From: Paramarasmius palmivorus
Lineage: Eukaryota; Basidiomycota; Agaricomycetes; Agaricales; Marasmiaceae
Length of the DNA stretch: 36,382 bases
Assembly: GCA_037176845.1 (NCBI GenBank)
Contig: JAYKXP010000285.1
Location: 1 to 36,382 of the forward strand
Reading direction: 5' to 3'
Shown: piece by piece, positions 1 through 8,940 of the stretch
Numbering within the stretch: the first letter of the stretch is position 1
Layout of the letters: every line of letters begins with the position of its first letter
Translations under genes and position numbers: made by a program
The notes under the pieces: generated by a model
The model's input: the letters and a program-made list of their open reading frames with translations, nothing else
Told to the model about the DNA's origin: nothing
Databases searched by the model: none

Positions 1-121
1 TATCCAACGAACAAAGAAATCAACAAAATGCAACAGGATAGTGCCCAAGTGCAGCTAGCCTCTTCAATATCCAAACTGGATCGATTCCAAACAAGTTCAA
101 CAATGACCAATATATGGCAAT

Positions 122-290
122 GGGAGGCCCTCAGTCCTCAGTGCCAAAACAATAAGTAAGGTGGCCCTCTGTCCACAATACTTCAGTTACAATAGATAAG
201 GAGGCCCTCTGTCCTCTATATCTCAAACTTAGGTAGGAGGCCCTCTGTCCTCAGTACCTCAACTTAGGTGGGAGTCCCTAGTACTCCAAA
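122..290. repeat. Five-copy imperfect ~37-bp tandem repeat
   Basis: A core resembling GGAGGCCCTCTGTCCTC recurs at about 123, 160, 200, 236 and 271, a period of 35-40 bp. The spacers are AT-rich and contain variants of CAAACTTAGGT. The copies have diverged and no reading frame runs through them. It looks like a small decayed minisatellite in host flanking DNA. Confidence 0.7.
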
Positions 291-1699
291 CCTCGGTGGT
301 CAAGTCAAATCCCGTCTAGACGCAACTCAGTACGTTCTATTCAAGAGACTACTGTACGCTTATCACAGCTATACAAGTAGCAAATCACTGACTCTGTGTC
401 AGGTGGGGTATATTCTTAAATATTCTCTGAAGTCAAGTTCCAAAGTCGTTGATTGCTCTGTGCTATCTGACAGTGGGGGGATCTACTTGCTTGCCTTTTC
501 GTATCGAAATGGGCCAGCTTATATACCCTCTAGCTGTCCTATTTACCCATAATCTACAGATACATACTTCTAGCTATGATTCCGATGGCTCGCTGCCCAT
601 ACAAGGTATAGAACTACTTAAGAAGGAAATGAAATATTCTTTTTAGACGATCTTTCGTCCATATTCTGAGTTTATTCGCATTTTGGTCCTGAAAGCAGTT
701 CCAAATATTTGGCTAGCTCCACATCGGAAATCACTCGGTGGACTATCCTTCTTCCTTGCGCTGACTCACTCTTGCTAGACCGCATGGTACATAGCTGTTG
801 AGCGGAGACGGCTCTCCTTGGTATCGGATATCGTCAGGAACTGCCTAGACATCTTCCCTTCAAGTCCCTCCCTTAGAGTCTATTCTTCTATATTCTTCTA
901 GGTTCAAGAATGCGTAATTCTATCACCATTCCTAGCTAGTACTTCGTCTAGCCAGGGGAAAGGTACGGTCTCTCCTCTGAGATATAATTCTCTGGTTGGT
1001 TTCGGATCTACACCTTTCGGCGATGAGTCCGAAATGTCCTGGGCAAGTAACTCGCTTGTAGTAAGCGGCTAGCGTAAAACCCTAAACCTTGCTTGCTTAT
1101 CAAGTCGATCTTCGGCCGTCTAGCTTCGGATCTCATCGATTTTACTAAGCTATGCTGAGAGCTTCGGATTAATCCAAGCTGCAACACGCGCGCTTCCTCC
1201 TAGAGCGGAAGATCCTCTTTCCATCATATCCTGCCAGCGTCTAGACTGGTCAGTCAACAATGTGTCTCTACGCCTATGCGTCTATTCTGTGCCAAGTTCG
1301 AATCCCCTTGGTCGCAGACATTATTCAAGGTCTCTAGTCGCAACAACTCTTCCAGATCAGTCGTATAGCCTCATAAGAAGTCTATAGCCAATTCCATAGC
1401 GTTTCTATAGATGACATGACAACTGTCTTTCTAGTATAGACAGTCCTACAGTTTTCGGACCCGTCTAGCATGCATGGCTAAGTCCCCAGCTACCATAGCC
1501 TGATCATACGATCCATGAACAAGCGTATAGACAACTAGTTACTCTTTGTTAGAGCCTAAGTCCGCTTTCACTAGCTGCTCGGGCTCACACTAGTGCTCTT
1601 GTTTCCCTTATCAAGTGTATTAAACTTGTTGAAGGCAAGAATATTCGTCTAGATACGCGATTTATATTTTGTACCATATCACCGCTGTAGCCTCTGGAT
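291..1699. other. Stretch with no recognisable gene
   Basis: No reading frame longer than about 95 codons is present on either strand, and the short frames have no family-like features. The DNA is rich in CTAG-containing words and pyrimidine runs, which could mean old degenerate repeat DNA. I could not identify any LTR, inverted repeat or RNA gene in it. Confidence 0.6.
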
Positions 1700-4600
1700 C
1701 CCCTTGAAAACCTTTCCGTTCCCATTCACAGTCATTGGGTCGATACCTAGAAAATGCACTGCACTGATTTACTGCCTTGGAGCCCTCATGAAGAAAGTCT
1801 CACACAGGCTGCACAGATTAATTAGCAGGACGCTGTGGAACATACTCTTGAACCTTTTCACTCTTGAGGGCATCACATATCTTTTCAATTTCCTTTGACA
1901 TATCGGGTATTGTGCAGCGTGTCCCATACATTGGAATGTTGAACGTTTGCTGTATCATTTTCAGAGTCTCTCGCAGGGAATAGATGCACATAGAAATCAT
2001 GGAGAGCCACTCCCAGCTTCTGTTGACCCCTTTTGTGTTATAGACGGCCTTTGAAATGAATATTTTGGATGCATGACTCTATGGCATAATAAGGGAACAC
2101 ACCTTTAGCCAAAAATTTTGATGTTCCTGAAGAAGATCAACCTCCTTAAACCCATTTGGCTTCCCAGTGAGGTTCACAAGCCAGTTATGAAGGAAGAATT
2201 TTCTGCCATTGGATTATGAGTGTCAACCTGGGCAGCATTTACTGATTTCATGCACCGTACAGTCTCTGGATACTGCTCAAGATGTTCCAATGTCTTGAAA
2301 ATGGCATCTGCATAGCAAGGCATCGTCTTGGGTGTATGCATCATGACCATCCAAACACGGAGTACTAGAACCACACAACCAATATTGCCAGCTTTGATTG
2401 ACTTGACAAGCAGCCAATATAATAATGTGTCTCGGTTGTAGAGAATACTGTTGTATAGAATGGTATCAACATCGACCTTCTTCCTGACTTGATGATATGC
2501 GGCACTAGTGAATAAATTGTTGAAGACCCGAAGTGCAACAGCATCAAACTGCTCTATTGTGGCAGATTTGGCCCACTTGCTAAAATCATCAGCCTCACAA
2601 TAGATGCGAAATCCATCAAGGATGTGTGCTGGTAGCAAAATAGAGATGAGATCATGGGACTGATGCCATGGTGTAGCCTTTTTGGCCTGCCAACCAGCAG
2701 TCATCGGCTTCCGGAAGCTTGTTGCTTTCCCACCATAGACTGCCAGGCCACTTTGAGTTCAGCTTTCCCCAATGCTCATTGACAAGCATTCAGCACCCAG
2801 CCATCTTGCAGTGGAACAGGCCAAAGCAAAGAATGATTTCCATGAGGCTTGCCAAAATAGCTGTGGCGTTACAACGTGCTGCTTGAATCTGATCCAATAT
2901 CAGCACTAGTTTGATACATCAGTAAGTAGACCAGCCACATCACCTTGTCAACAATTGTACACGTCAAGAGATCACCATGTACAAATAAAATCCCGTGTTT
3001 GTTCATCTTGGTATCATCCATACGAAGAGTGCGCATCAGCTGATTATACACATTAATTGTTCCATCAAGGCTTGACTTGTCTTCATGCATTGCAGAAAGA
3101 GGGTACTGCTCTGTCTTGTGGAGAGCAATTTGTTCAGTATGAACATCAGGTGGCAAAGAAGGGAAGTGGGGTTTGAGGTGATGAAACTCAGGTTTGTGCT
3201 CCAAAGCAGCTTGCTTGAGCTGCCATAAAAGGCATTTCTCAAGAGTGAGCAGATCATCATGGGAAGGCAGGAGTGATCTGGGAGAGATGGAGATAGGTAT
3301 GCGGGAAGTTGTATGTTCGAGGTTCATTGATAGGGGTAGATCACCAGGTGCAGTGTTGAGTCCTGTAAAAGGGTTGTGAACCACAATGAGTGTAGCTGTT
3401 GTTCCGCTGTCGAAATGGTCCTTAGAGTTTAAACATTGTGATTCGACTCTGAATGCAAAATTGACATTGTCCCAGCATAGTGAACACATGAATTCCTCAA
3501 TAACCCTCCGAATGATCACCAGGTTCTCCTCAGAAAGTGTATTGATATGTTCAATGACTGTTGTATACGAAACGGACAATCTGGCATGGGCGAATACATT
3601 GGTTTCACATTTTGATGCACCAGACCCGAGCAGAAAAAGACCAATGATTAGCTGGAAGTTGTTTGCTTTCTGCGAGCGAACCATGGTAATCATTGCACAG
3701 ATAGTGGTAAAGACCTGAGTACCCCACAGGATTGATGCCATGATTGATCAGTGTCATAATGTGGGGTAAGTAGATAATGTACGCACCATCTCCTTGTTCC
3801 ATCTTGCCTCAGTCCCTTTCTCGGATATGTTGGTAAGGATGGACCACAGTGTGGGAGCCTCTGACCGTAAATCCTCCTCGATCTTCTCCATAGTGAACTC
3901 CTTCAGCAAGTCATTGATCTTGGTTCTGGGTGCCCATGTCAAAAGATCTTGGATGGCTTGACCTTCCTTCCGCAACCTCTCCTGCCATAAAGGACACTCC
4001 AAAAACTTGTCAAAAGCTTTATCGGAACGCTTGAAGATCTTTTCAGCCACTTCAGCACCATAGCGATCAAAAAACCTGGTAATCTTGGCCTTTGTTGTAT
4101 CTGAGGTGCCAGTCCCAAAAATGCTGTCAAAAAACTGCTTCATACTCTTGAATCCAAATCCACCATCATCTGTAGACTGTGTAATCGAGTTCCAGATGTT
4201 GTGGGCCTTGTCTACCTCGTTGCGAGCCTTTTCATCTGCCAATCTTTTTCATTCTAACTCGGCTAACCTGCGCTTTTCATCCTCGGCACTCTGCTTCTTA
4301 GCAGCCTGCATTGCCAGCCATTCCACATCAGTCTTCTTAAATTCTCTGATCCCATGCGGGTTGCAGACAGGATTATCTGTACGAGGCCTTCCAGGTCCAC
4401 ACGGCTTCTGTGGTGTTTCCAGGATGGACAAGGGGGAAGAAGCAGCGGGAGCTTCAGAGTTTGCTCGGTGGATTGGGGTACTGAGTACGGGATGACGACT
4501 GGGCGTAAAATGCTCAAAGGTAGCGCCTGGCGAATGTCTTCTAGGTGTTTGTGGTACAGTGATTGATGTATAGGTGGGTTCCGGAGTAAGATATCGTGTA

Positions 4601-4767
4601 GGAGGCATCTCTGAGTCCGAGGTGTTTTCGACATCAACTTCCGGCTCGTGTTGTGGCTCTGGTGGAGCATGTACAATCTTCATCTTCTTGGAAACAGACC
4701 CTGAGGGTTTGTACGCCTCCTCGTCGAGGTTTCGCTTGGGTTTCCTGCCCTATTTCTCAAACGGCAT
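1700..4767 (-). pseudogene. Decayed DUF6589-type gene
   Basis: The minus strand can be followed through several exons of a protein resembling the DUF6589 family, which is uncharacterised and common in Agaricomycetes. Recognisable blocks are FQLIIGLFLLGSGASK, a DNVNFAFRV-like block, HGDLL, GLFHCKM and WEWLSMISMCI. Introns fit at 3786-3715, 2943-2889 and 2102-2049, each with GT..AG borders and re-entry in frame. Damage is extensive: TAG at 4752-4750 (codon 6 from the ATG at 4767), TGA at 4251-4249, TGA at 2792-2790, frame changes near 2710 and 2190, and stops in the C-terminal part. The retrotransposon begins 30 bp upstream of the ATG, so the promoter is also displaced. The family call is from memory of the conserved blocks; that the gene is broken is seen directly. 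Confidence 0.65.
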
Positions 4768-4792
4768 TGAAGTAGAGGTCGAGACGCGGATG

Positions 4793-4797
4793 CAGCC
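4793..4797. repeat. Target-site duplication CAGCC, left copy, of the LTR retrotransposon
   Basis: CAGCC lies immediately before the TGTGATGG start of the 5' LTR. The same five bases follow the CA end of the 3' LTR at 35101-35105. A 5-bp duplication is usual for Ty3/gypsy integration. Confidence 0.93.
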
Positions 4798-5243
4798 TGT
4801 GATGGAGCGTAGCTTTTTCCTTTCATTTCTCTAAGTCCCCTTATCTATTTTCTTATCTTCATCTTATCATTTTCCACTTATATCGCGTACAGCCTCTCAT
4901 CCACCAGAACATTCTACATCATTCTTCCATTGTTCTACATCTTTCCGTATCATTCTGATTGCTTACTTGTACAATTCTCGCCGAGACAGACTCTTCACAT
5001 ATAAACCGTAGCTGTAGATGCCTAGTTTCCCCATCTTGACCTCTTGGTCATTTGGGCTAGGCAAGTCATCTTGTATTTTATTCCTTTAGTTATGCTAACT
5101 TGGTCATTTGGGCTAGTATCTGACTTGTGTCTGCCTGCTCAACGTCGTATAGAGCCTTGTGCCTACACCGGATCACCCCCTTTTTCCTTATCATCATCGC
5201 TCAGCACCACTATCTGTAGAGAGGTAGTTGGTTCGCCCTCACA
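4798..5243 (+). repeat. 5' LTR
   Basis: This 446-bp copy is bounded by TGTGA and TCACA, a 5-bp perfect inverted terminus. It matches 34654-35100 except for one missing C in the run near 5187, an A/G change in GCACCRC and a G/A change in TTCRCCC near the end. It contains a TATAAA box and a predicted transcription start, and an 18-bp direct repeat CTTGGTCATTTGGGCTAG at 5043-5060 and 5099-5116. Confidence 0.97.
5000..5042 (+). promoter_or_regulatory. LTR promoter: TATAAA box and predicted RNA 5' end
   Basis: TATAAA is at 5000-5005. About 33 bases downstream lies ATCTTGACCT (5033-5042), the reverse complement of the primer-binding site just after the LTR. In Tf1-like elements the first bases of the RNA act as the primer, so the two signals together place the U3/R border near 5033. 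That makes U3 about 235 bp and R plus U5 about 211 bp. The start site is inferred. Confidence 0.6.
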
Positions 5244-5245
5244 TT

Positions 5246-5255
5246 AGGTCAAGAT
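5246..5255 (+). other. Primer-binding site, self-priming type
   Basis: AGGTCAAGAT begins two bases after the 5' LTR end. It is complementary over 10 of 10 bases to ATCTTGACCT at 5033-5042 inside the LTR, which sits where a TATA-directed transcript would begin. No TGG start of a tRNA-complementary site is present at the expected place. This matches the Tf1/sushi self-priming arrangement, where about 11 bases of the RNA 5' end prime reverse transcription. Confidence 0.6.
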
Positions 5256-5512
5256 CTCAGTGAACGCCGTTGACCTGGTAGCGTCAACCTCGTTCAAGGC
5301 ACACCCTGGCAGACACAGCAACTGCTACACCCCCACCTCCTTTCAACTGTTACTCCTGTACACACTCCTACAACACTGATAACCAACGTGACAATCATCT
5401 CCGCGACGACGACTACTGGTGGAACTGTGACACCAGCCCCTGCCCAAACCAACTGCACAATCCATTAGACTGGGCCGACGACATCTACAAAGACCTCCGC
5501 TTATTTCCTGCC

Positions 5513-6712
5513 ATGTCTGATAACGCTCCTCCTGCACAATCCCAGAACGAGACCCTGCTGCAAGCACTGCTTGTCAGCCAGAAGGCACTCACCAACTCGA
5601 TGGCCGTGCTCACCACCCAGATGTCATCCAAAGCAGACCAGCAAAGCCATTCTGAAAAGCCAGCAGTGTTTGCAGGAGATGGAGACAGCGCTGACGCTCG
5701 CCAATTCCTCACGGCATTCTCAGTTTATGGATGGAACTCCAAGAGGGAGATGAACATCCAGGATGCAGATGGACAGTACTACCGCAACGACCAGGTGTGG
5801 ATTAGTACAGCACTGTCGTTCATGACAAAGGACGCAGCTCTCTGGGCCACTCCCTACATGGAAGAGTACTCGTTGGGAAGGCCCATATTTGGTGACAACT
5901 GGGCCACGTTTGAGGCAGCTTTCAAGCTCCGCTTTGAGAGCGTAGACGAGAAGGAGGATGCCAAGCACCGCCTCAAGGCTCTCCATCAGGACAAGATGAC
6001 GGTGGCAGAGTACACAGCCAAGTTCAAGGAGCTCATGGGACGCACCGGCTACTCCACAGAGGACCTCCGTGACCGGTTCTACGATAACCTCAGTCATGCG
6101 TTCCGTGACAAGTTGGTCCTTGCCATTGGAAGGAGCACCAAGACCTTCGACGAGTTGGTTCAGACATCAATCGAGGTCGACAACCACTTCCGTCAGTATG
6201 ATGCTGAAAAGCGTTTGGAAGCACAAGCTTGACCCTTCTGGAGCAACCGCCAACTCCCCAATCCCCCACGTACCTCGCCCTTTCCTGCCGCTGCGCCAGC
6301 ACCAACATTTCCAACACATGACCCCAATGCCATGGACATCGACGCTAACCGTACCCGTGCAGACTGGCTTCGCCTGATGAATGGCAAGTGCTTTGGCTGT
6401 GGTTCGACAGAGCACCGGCAATGCGATGGGGGCCATGAAAGGGAGATTTGCAACTGGTGCCGCAGAAATGGACACCGGGAAGCAGTCTGTTTCAATAAGT
6501 GGCTGGGAAGGCCTCGTGGAACGAGTGGACAACGTGTGGCCGCCACTGAAACACCTGCCACTGAACAGGCGCTACCAACTCCACCTGCTGCAGCCCCAAC
6601 GACCCCAACTCCAGCTCAGACCACACCACCAACAGGTCTGGATGCTCTCATTGCGCAAATGGAGCAGCTCCAGATGCAAATCGCTACCATCCGTGCTGAG
6701 CAGTGTTTTTAG
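5513..6712 (+). pseudogene. gag: gag, one in-frame stop
   Basis: From the ATG at 5513 the frame runs to TGA at 6230-6232 and continues in the same frame to TAG at 6710-6712, about 399 codons in all. Residues about 50-235 resemble the Ty3-type Gag capsid region (ATFEAAFKLRF, AEYTAKFKELMGRTGYS, DNLSHAFRDKL). After the stop, a proline-rich linker leads to a zinc knuckle CNWCRRNGHREAVC of exact CX2CX4HX4C spacing at about residues 313-326, and then a short helix ending with the gag stop. Gag packages element RNA into cytoplasmic particles. The stop separates capsid from the RNA-binding knuckle. Arg (CGA) would fit at the stop codon, but the original codon is not known. Confidence 0.88.
6700..6712 (+). 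promoter_or_regulatory. Probable -1 frameshift site joining gag to pol
   Basis: Pol lies in the -1 frame relative to gag. In that frame a TGA at 6697-6699 closes everything upstream, and gag ends with TAG at 6710-6712, so any shift must happen in these 13 bases. They contain TGTTTTTAG: the TTT codon before the stop can slip back one base onto another TTT. This is a seen constraint with an inferred mechanism. Confidence 0.5.
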
Positions 6713-7045
6713 AAGGGGTGCCTCCTAAGGCTACGAGAGTCACACCCCCAAATACATCTTTTATCTCCATCTCGCTGTCGTCGTATGATTCTGTTTCATC
6801 ATGTACAATATCTATCCCAGTTGTCGACAAAAATGAAAACCATTTTCACATATGCGTGCGCTTGAAAGGACACAATCGATAAAAGGATGTAGTAGCCATG
6901 ATTGACAGTGGAGCTACTGGGCTGTTCATTGGAAAGAGATGGGTGGAGGAGCAACGTGTTGAAAGATACCATCTGCGAAGGCAGATTCTACTCTACAATA
7001 TTGATGGTAGTCGGAATCGTGCAGGGAGTATCGAGGAGTTTGCTA

Positions 7046-7052
7046 GATTGAG
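7046..7052. repeat. Target-site duplication GATTGAG, left copy, of KDZ element E2
   Basis: GATTGAG is repeated at 31228-31234, directly outside the other E2 terminus. Deleting one copy plus E2 restores an uninterrupted protease frame. The next base on each side differs, so the duplication is 7 bp. Confidence 0.88.
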
Positions 7053-7122
7053 CAGCCGACCTTGTACGGATTTTGCAAAGGTGGTCGTTAGCTAAACCAG
7101 CGTACCTTTACAAAGGCGGACG
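7053..7122 (+). repeat. E2 left terminal inverted repeat
   Basis: These 70 bases align without gaps to the reverse complement of 31158-31227. Both ends start CA-C/G-CCG and share TGTRCGGATTTTGCAAAGG. Further in come GTTAG..AACC and a second AAAGG box, CCTTTACAAAGG at 7105-7116. The same order of boxes occurs in E1. Confidence 0.88.
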
Positions 7123-7461
7123 TTTAGCACTGGGTCAGCTCGGCTTTGGAAGCCTCCTGCTCCCCGGCACATGCGGCTTTGATGCCGCCGTCCAGGGAAA
7201 TGAGGCTCCCAGCCAAATTAGTGCCCTTAGAGCCATTTTCTCTGTTTATGGCTAACTTTGGACGGAGAAATTAACTACAATATCTACTCACCTCTTCAGA
7301 TCACGTACACTGCCCGTTTTGGCAGGTGTTTTCCAACTTGTCGAGATTGCTTTGGAAATGGAAATATGGTGCTCGCATTACGTTCAAAGGTTGTACTTTA
7401 CAGAGTCGGGGAGGGCCAAGAAAACACAAAAAACCACAAAAATATGGTAACGTCCGAGCGC
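7123..7461. other. E2 left subterminal region, 3' flank of G1
   Basis: I see no gene in this stretch between the inverted repeat and the G1 stop codon. It holds a GC-rich block with GGCACATGCGGC and GCCGCC words that may fold, and it should contain the G1 3' UTR. Confidence 0.55.
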
Positions 7462-8583
7462 CTATCTACGTTTCTTGCTGCGCGAATTGCCGGCGTTTGA
7501 GTGAGAAGTCGTTCGAGATTGTTTGGAAAGGGTAGAAGCTGCAGAGATTCTCTGTGAGCGGCGCCCTGGTGTCGGTGTCAGTGTCGGTGACGGTGACGTA
7601 GATGGCGACTCTGAACCGTCGGGAAATCTGGAATAAATCACATGAATTTACAGTAATTCACTATTAATAAAATGACTTACGGTGAGATTAAAAGCCCAGA
7701 GAGCAAGCTATGGATGCATCTTGCTGCTTCGAACCAAAAACCAGACTTATCGTTTGGACCGCCACGGTCACACCACCAATGAAGAGTGACGAGAAGAAGT
7801 ACAACGCCCGATGTTCCAGGGCAAACGAGTGACCCAAAGTCACCATCGGTGAATGGTCCAGAGGGAAGTAACCGGCCTTTGTTGTCCCTCTCCATCCAAT
7901 TGGGGGCGCAACGTCCCAACCAGGCCCAGAATTGATCTCGAATTCCCGGTAATGTGACCTCAGCCGGTGGCTTGGCCATTTTCATCCTGTGTGCCTTGAA
8001 CCAGTAGGCAAGACCGTCAACTCTCAGCTCCTGAGGTAGCGCACGGTGTTCGACGTTCTGGGACCACCGCTCCTCCACTGAAATCCAAAGATAAACACAA
8101 TCGACGAGTTCCTTTGGACGACGCTCACACCCAGCAGGTACGGCCATCAAGAACTGGGCATACTCCTGAACCCATGCAATATCACATGCCTCCAATGGAT
8201 ACCCATTATCTGCGATATTGCCAGTTTTGATATCAGCCCACAACCAGCGGAACGTAACGTCGACATCAGGATTGACTTCCTCATCATCTTCTCCGTTCTC
8301 GTCACTTTCTCCGTTCTCGTCATCTTCTCCATTCTCACCAGGTTCAGATGCCGGCGATGACTTCGACCGAGGCAAGAAGTCTGAACATGTTTCTGTGGCA
8401 AGCGGTGATGAGGTCGAAGTCATGTCGAGTGCAGAATGTGATTCTGGTGTTGTGGGTTTGATTGCAGAAGACATAGGGAGCGAGGGTGTGTTCGTAGGTT
8501 CCAAGGATGTCGGAGTGATGGTTTCCATGGGAGACGGAGAGCATGCAGTGCCATCTGGATCTATTGGAGACGGACCCACTGCA
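7462..8583 (-). pseudogene. E2-G1, 3' part (exon 5 remainder and exon 6)
   Basis: This is the C-terminal piece of E2's large accessory gene; its first exons are at 22523-20750 beyond E1. Exon 5 continues here from 8576 to 7681 after the CACTGCA duplication (8577-8583). An intron follows at 7680-7628, and exon 6 is 7627-7462, ending with basic residues RSKKRR before TAG. The exon lengths add up to a whole number of codons only when E1 and one 7-bp copy are removed. The conserved C-terminal region (NGYPLEACDIAWVQEYA, WFKAHR, CPGTSGVVLLLVTLHWW, WFEAARCIHSLL) matches E1-G1. Before it is a Ser/Pro/Thr-rich and then Glu/Asp-rich linker. Function unknown. Confidence 0.88.
8577..8583. repeat. Target-site duplication CACTGCA, left copy, of KDZ element E1
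   Basis: CACTGCA is repeated at 20750-20756 directly outside the opposite E1 terminus. Both copies lie in coding sequence of E2-G1 exon 5. Removing one copy together with E1 keeps the exon in frame. Confidence 0.95.
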
Positions 8584-8678
8584 CAGCCGCCTGTGTAGGA
8601 CCTTTACAAAGGACATGGTTAGGTTAACCAGGGGTCCTTTATAAAGGACACCGTTAGACTCTAGGTTAAACTGTGGGC
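8584..8678 (+). repeat. E1 left terminal inverted repeat
   Basis: This 95-bp end aligns gap-free with the reverse complement of 20655-20749, with about 13 mismatches. It starts CAGCCG. It holds two near-palindromic boxes, CCTTTACAAAGG (8601-8612) and CCTTTATAAAGG (8636-8647), flanking GGTTAGGTTAACC. Confidence 0.93.
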
Positions 8679-8940
8679 ATCTAATGCCGGTGGATACTTC
8701 TCAACGGCAGCCTCGCCGAAACACAGAAAAATGCGGCTCACAGCTGCATTAAGCAGGTATTCCGCAACGAATCTATTTCCGTGTATTTTAGCCATGATTT
8801 GTACTTACTTGGGAACTCCCATTTCTCCGGATGAGCGGATAAGCATCCTTTTTCCGAGCCTCAGCATAGAATCCTAGATCACCACAAAGTTCTCAATTCA
8901 ACGATATGGTCAATACATCTGTACAAGTCAAAAATACGCC

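Larger units (their letters stand above)
6700..7052 (+). pseudogene. pol: pol 5' part: protease, truncated by element E2
   Basis: The -1 frame starting at 6700 encodes a linker, then the aspartic protease active site MIDSGATGLFIGKRW (DSG at about 6901-6909). Within this frame TAA at 6880-6882 interrupts just before the active site; CAA (Gln) is a plausible ancestor. The frame stops being retrotransposon at 7052, where the KDZ element E2 begins. Protease codons resume at 31235 in the same phase (conserved flap side and VVLGLPWL block). Protease cuts Gag-Pol in the particle, so its loss would block maturation even if pol were translated. Confidence 0.85.

Noticed and set aside
268..646. Two overlapping short frames in the left flank
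   Set aside because: They have no recognisable composition or motif, and lie in repeat-rich, apparently non-coding DNA.
1018..1042. CGATGAGTCCGAAATGTCC resembling part of a hammerhead ribozyme core
   Set aside because: There is no room for stem II between GATGAG and GAAA, and no flanking stems I and III could be found.
1290..1315. AGTTCGAATCC, a tRNA B-box-like word
   Set aside because: The surrounding bases do not form a T stem and no A box or acceptor stem is present.
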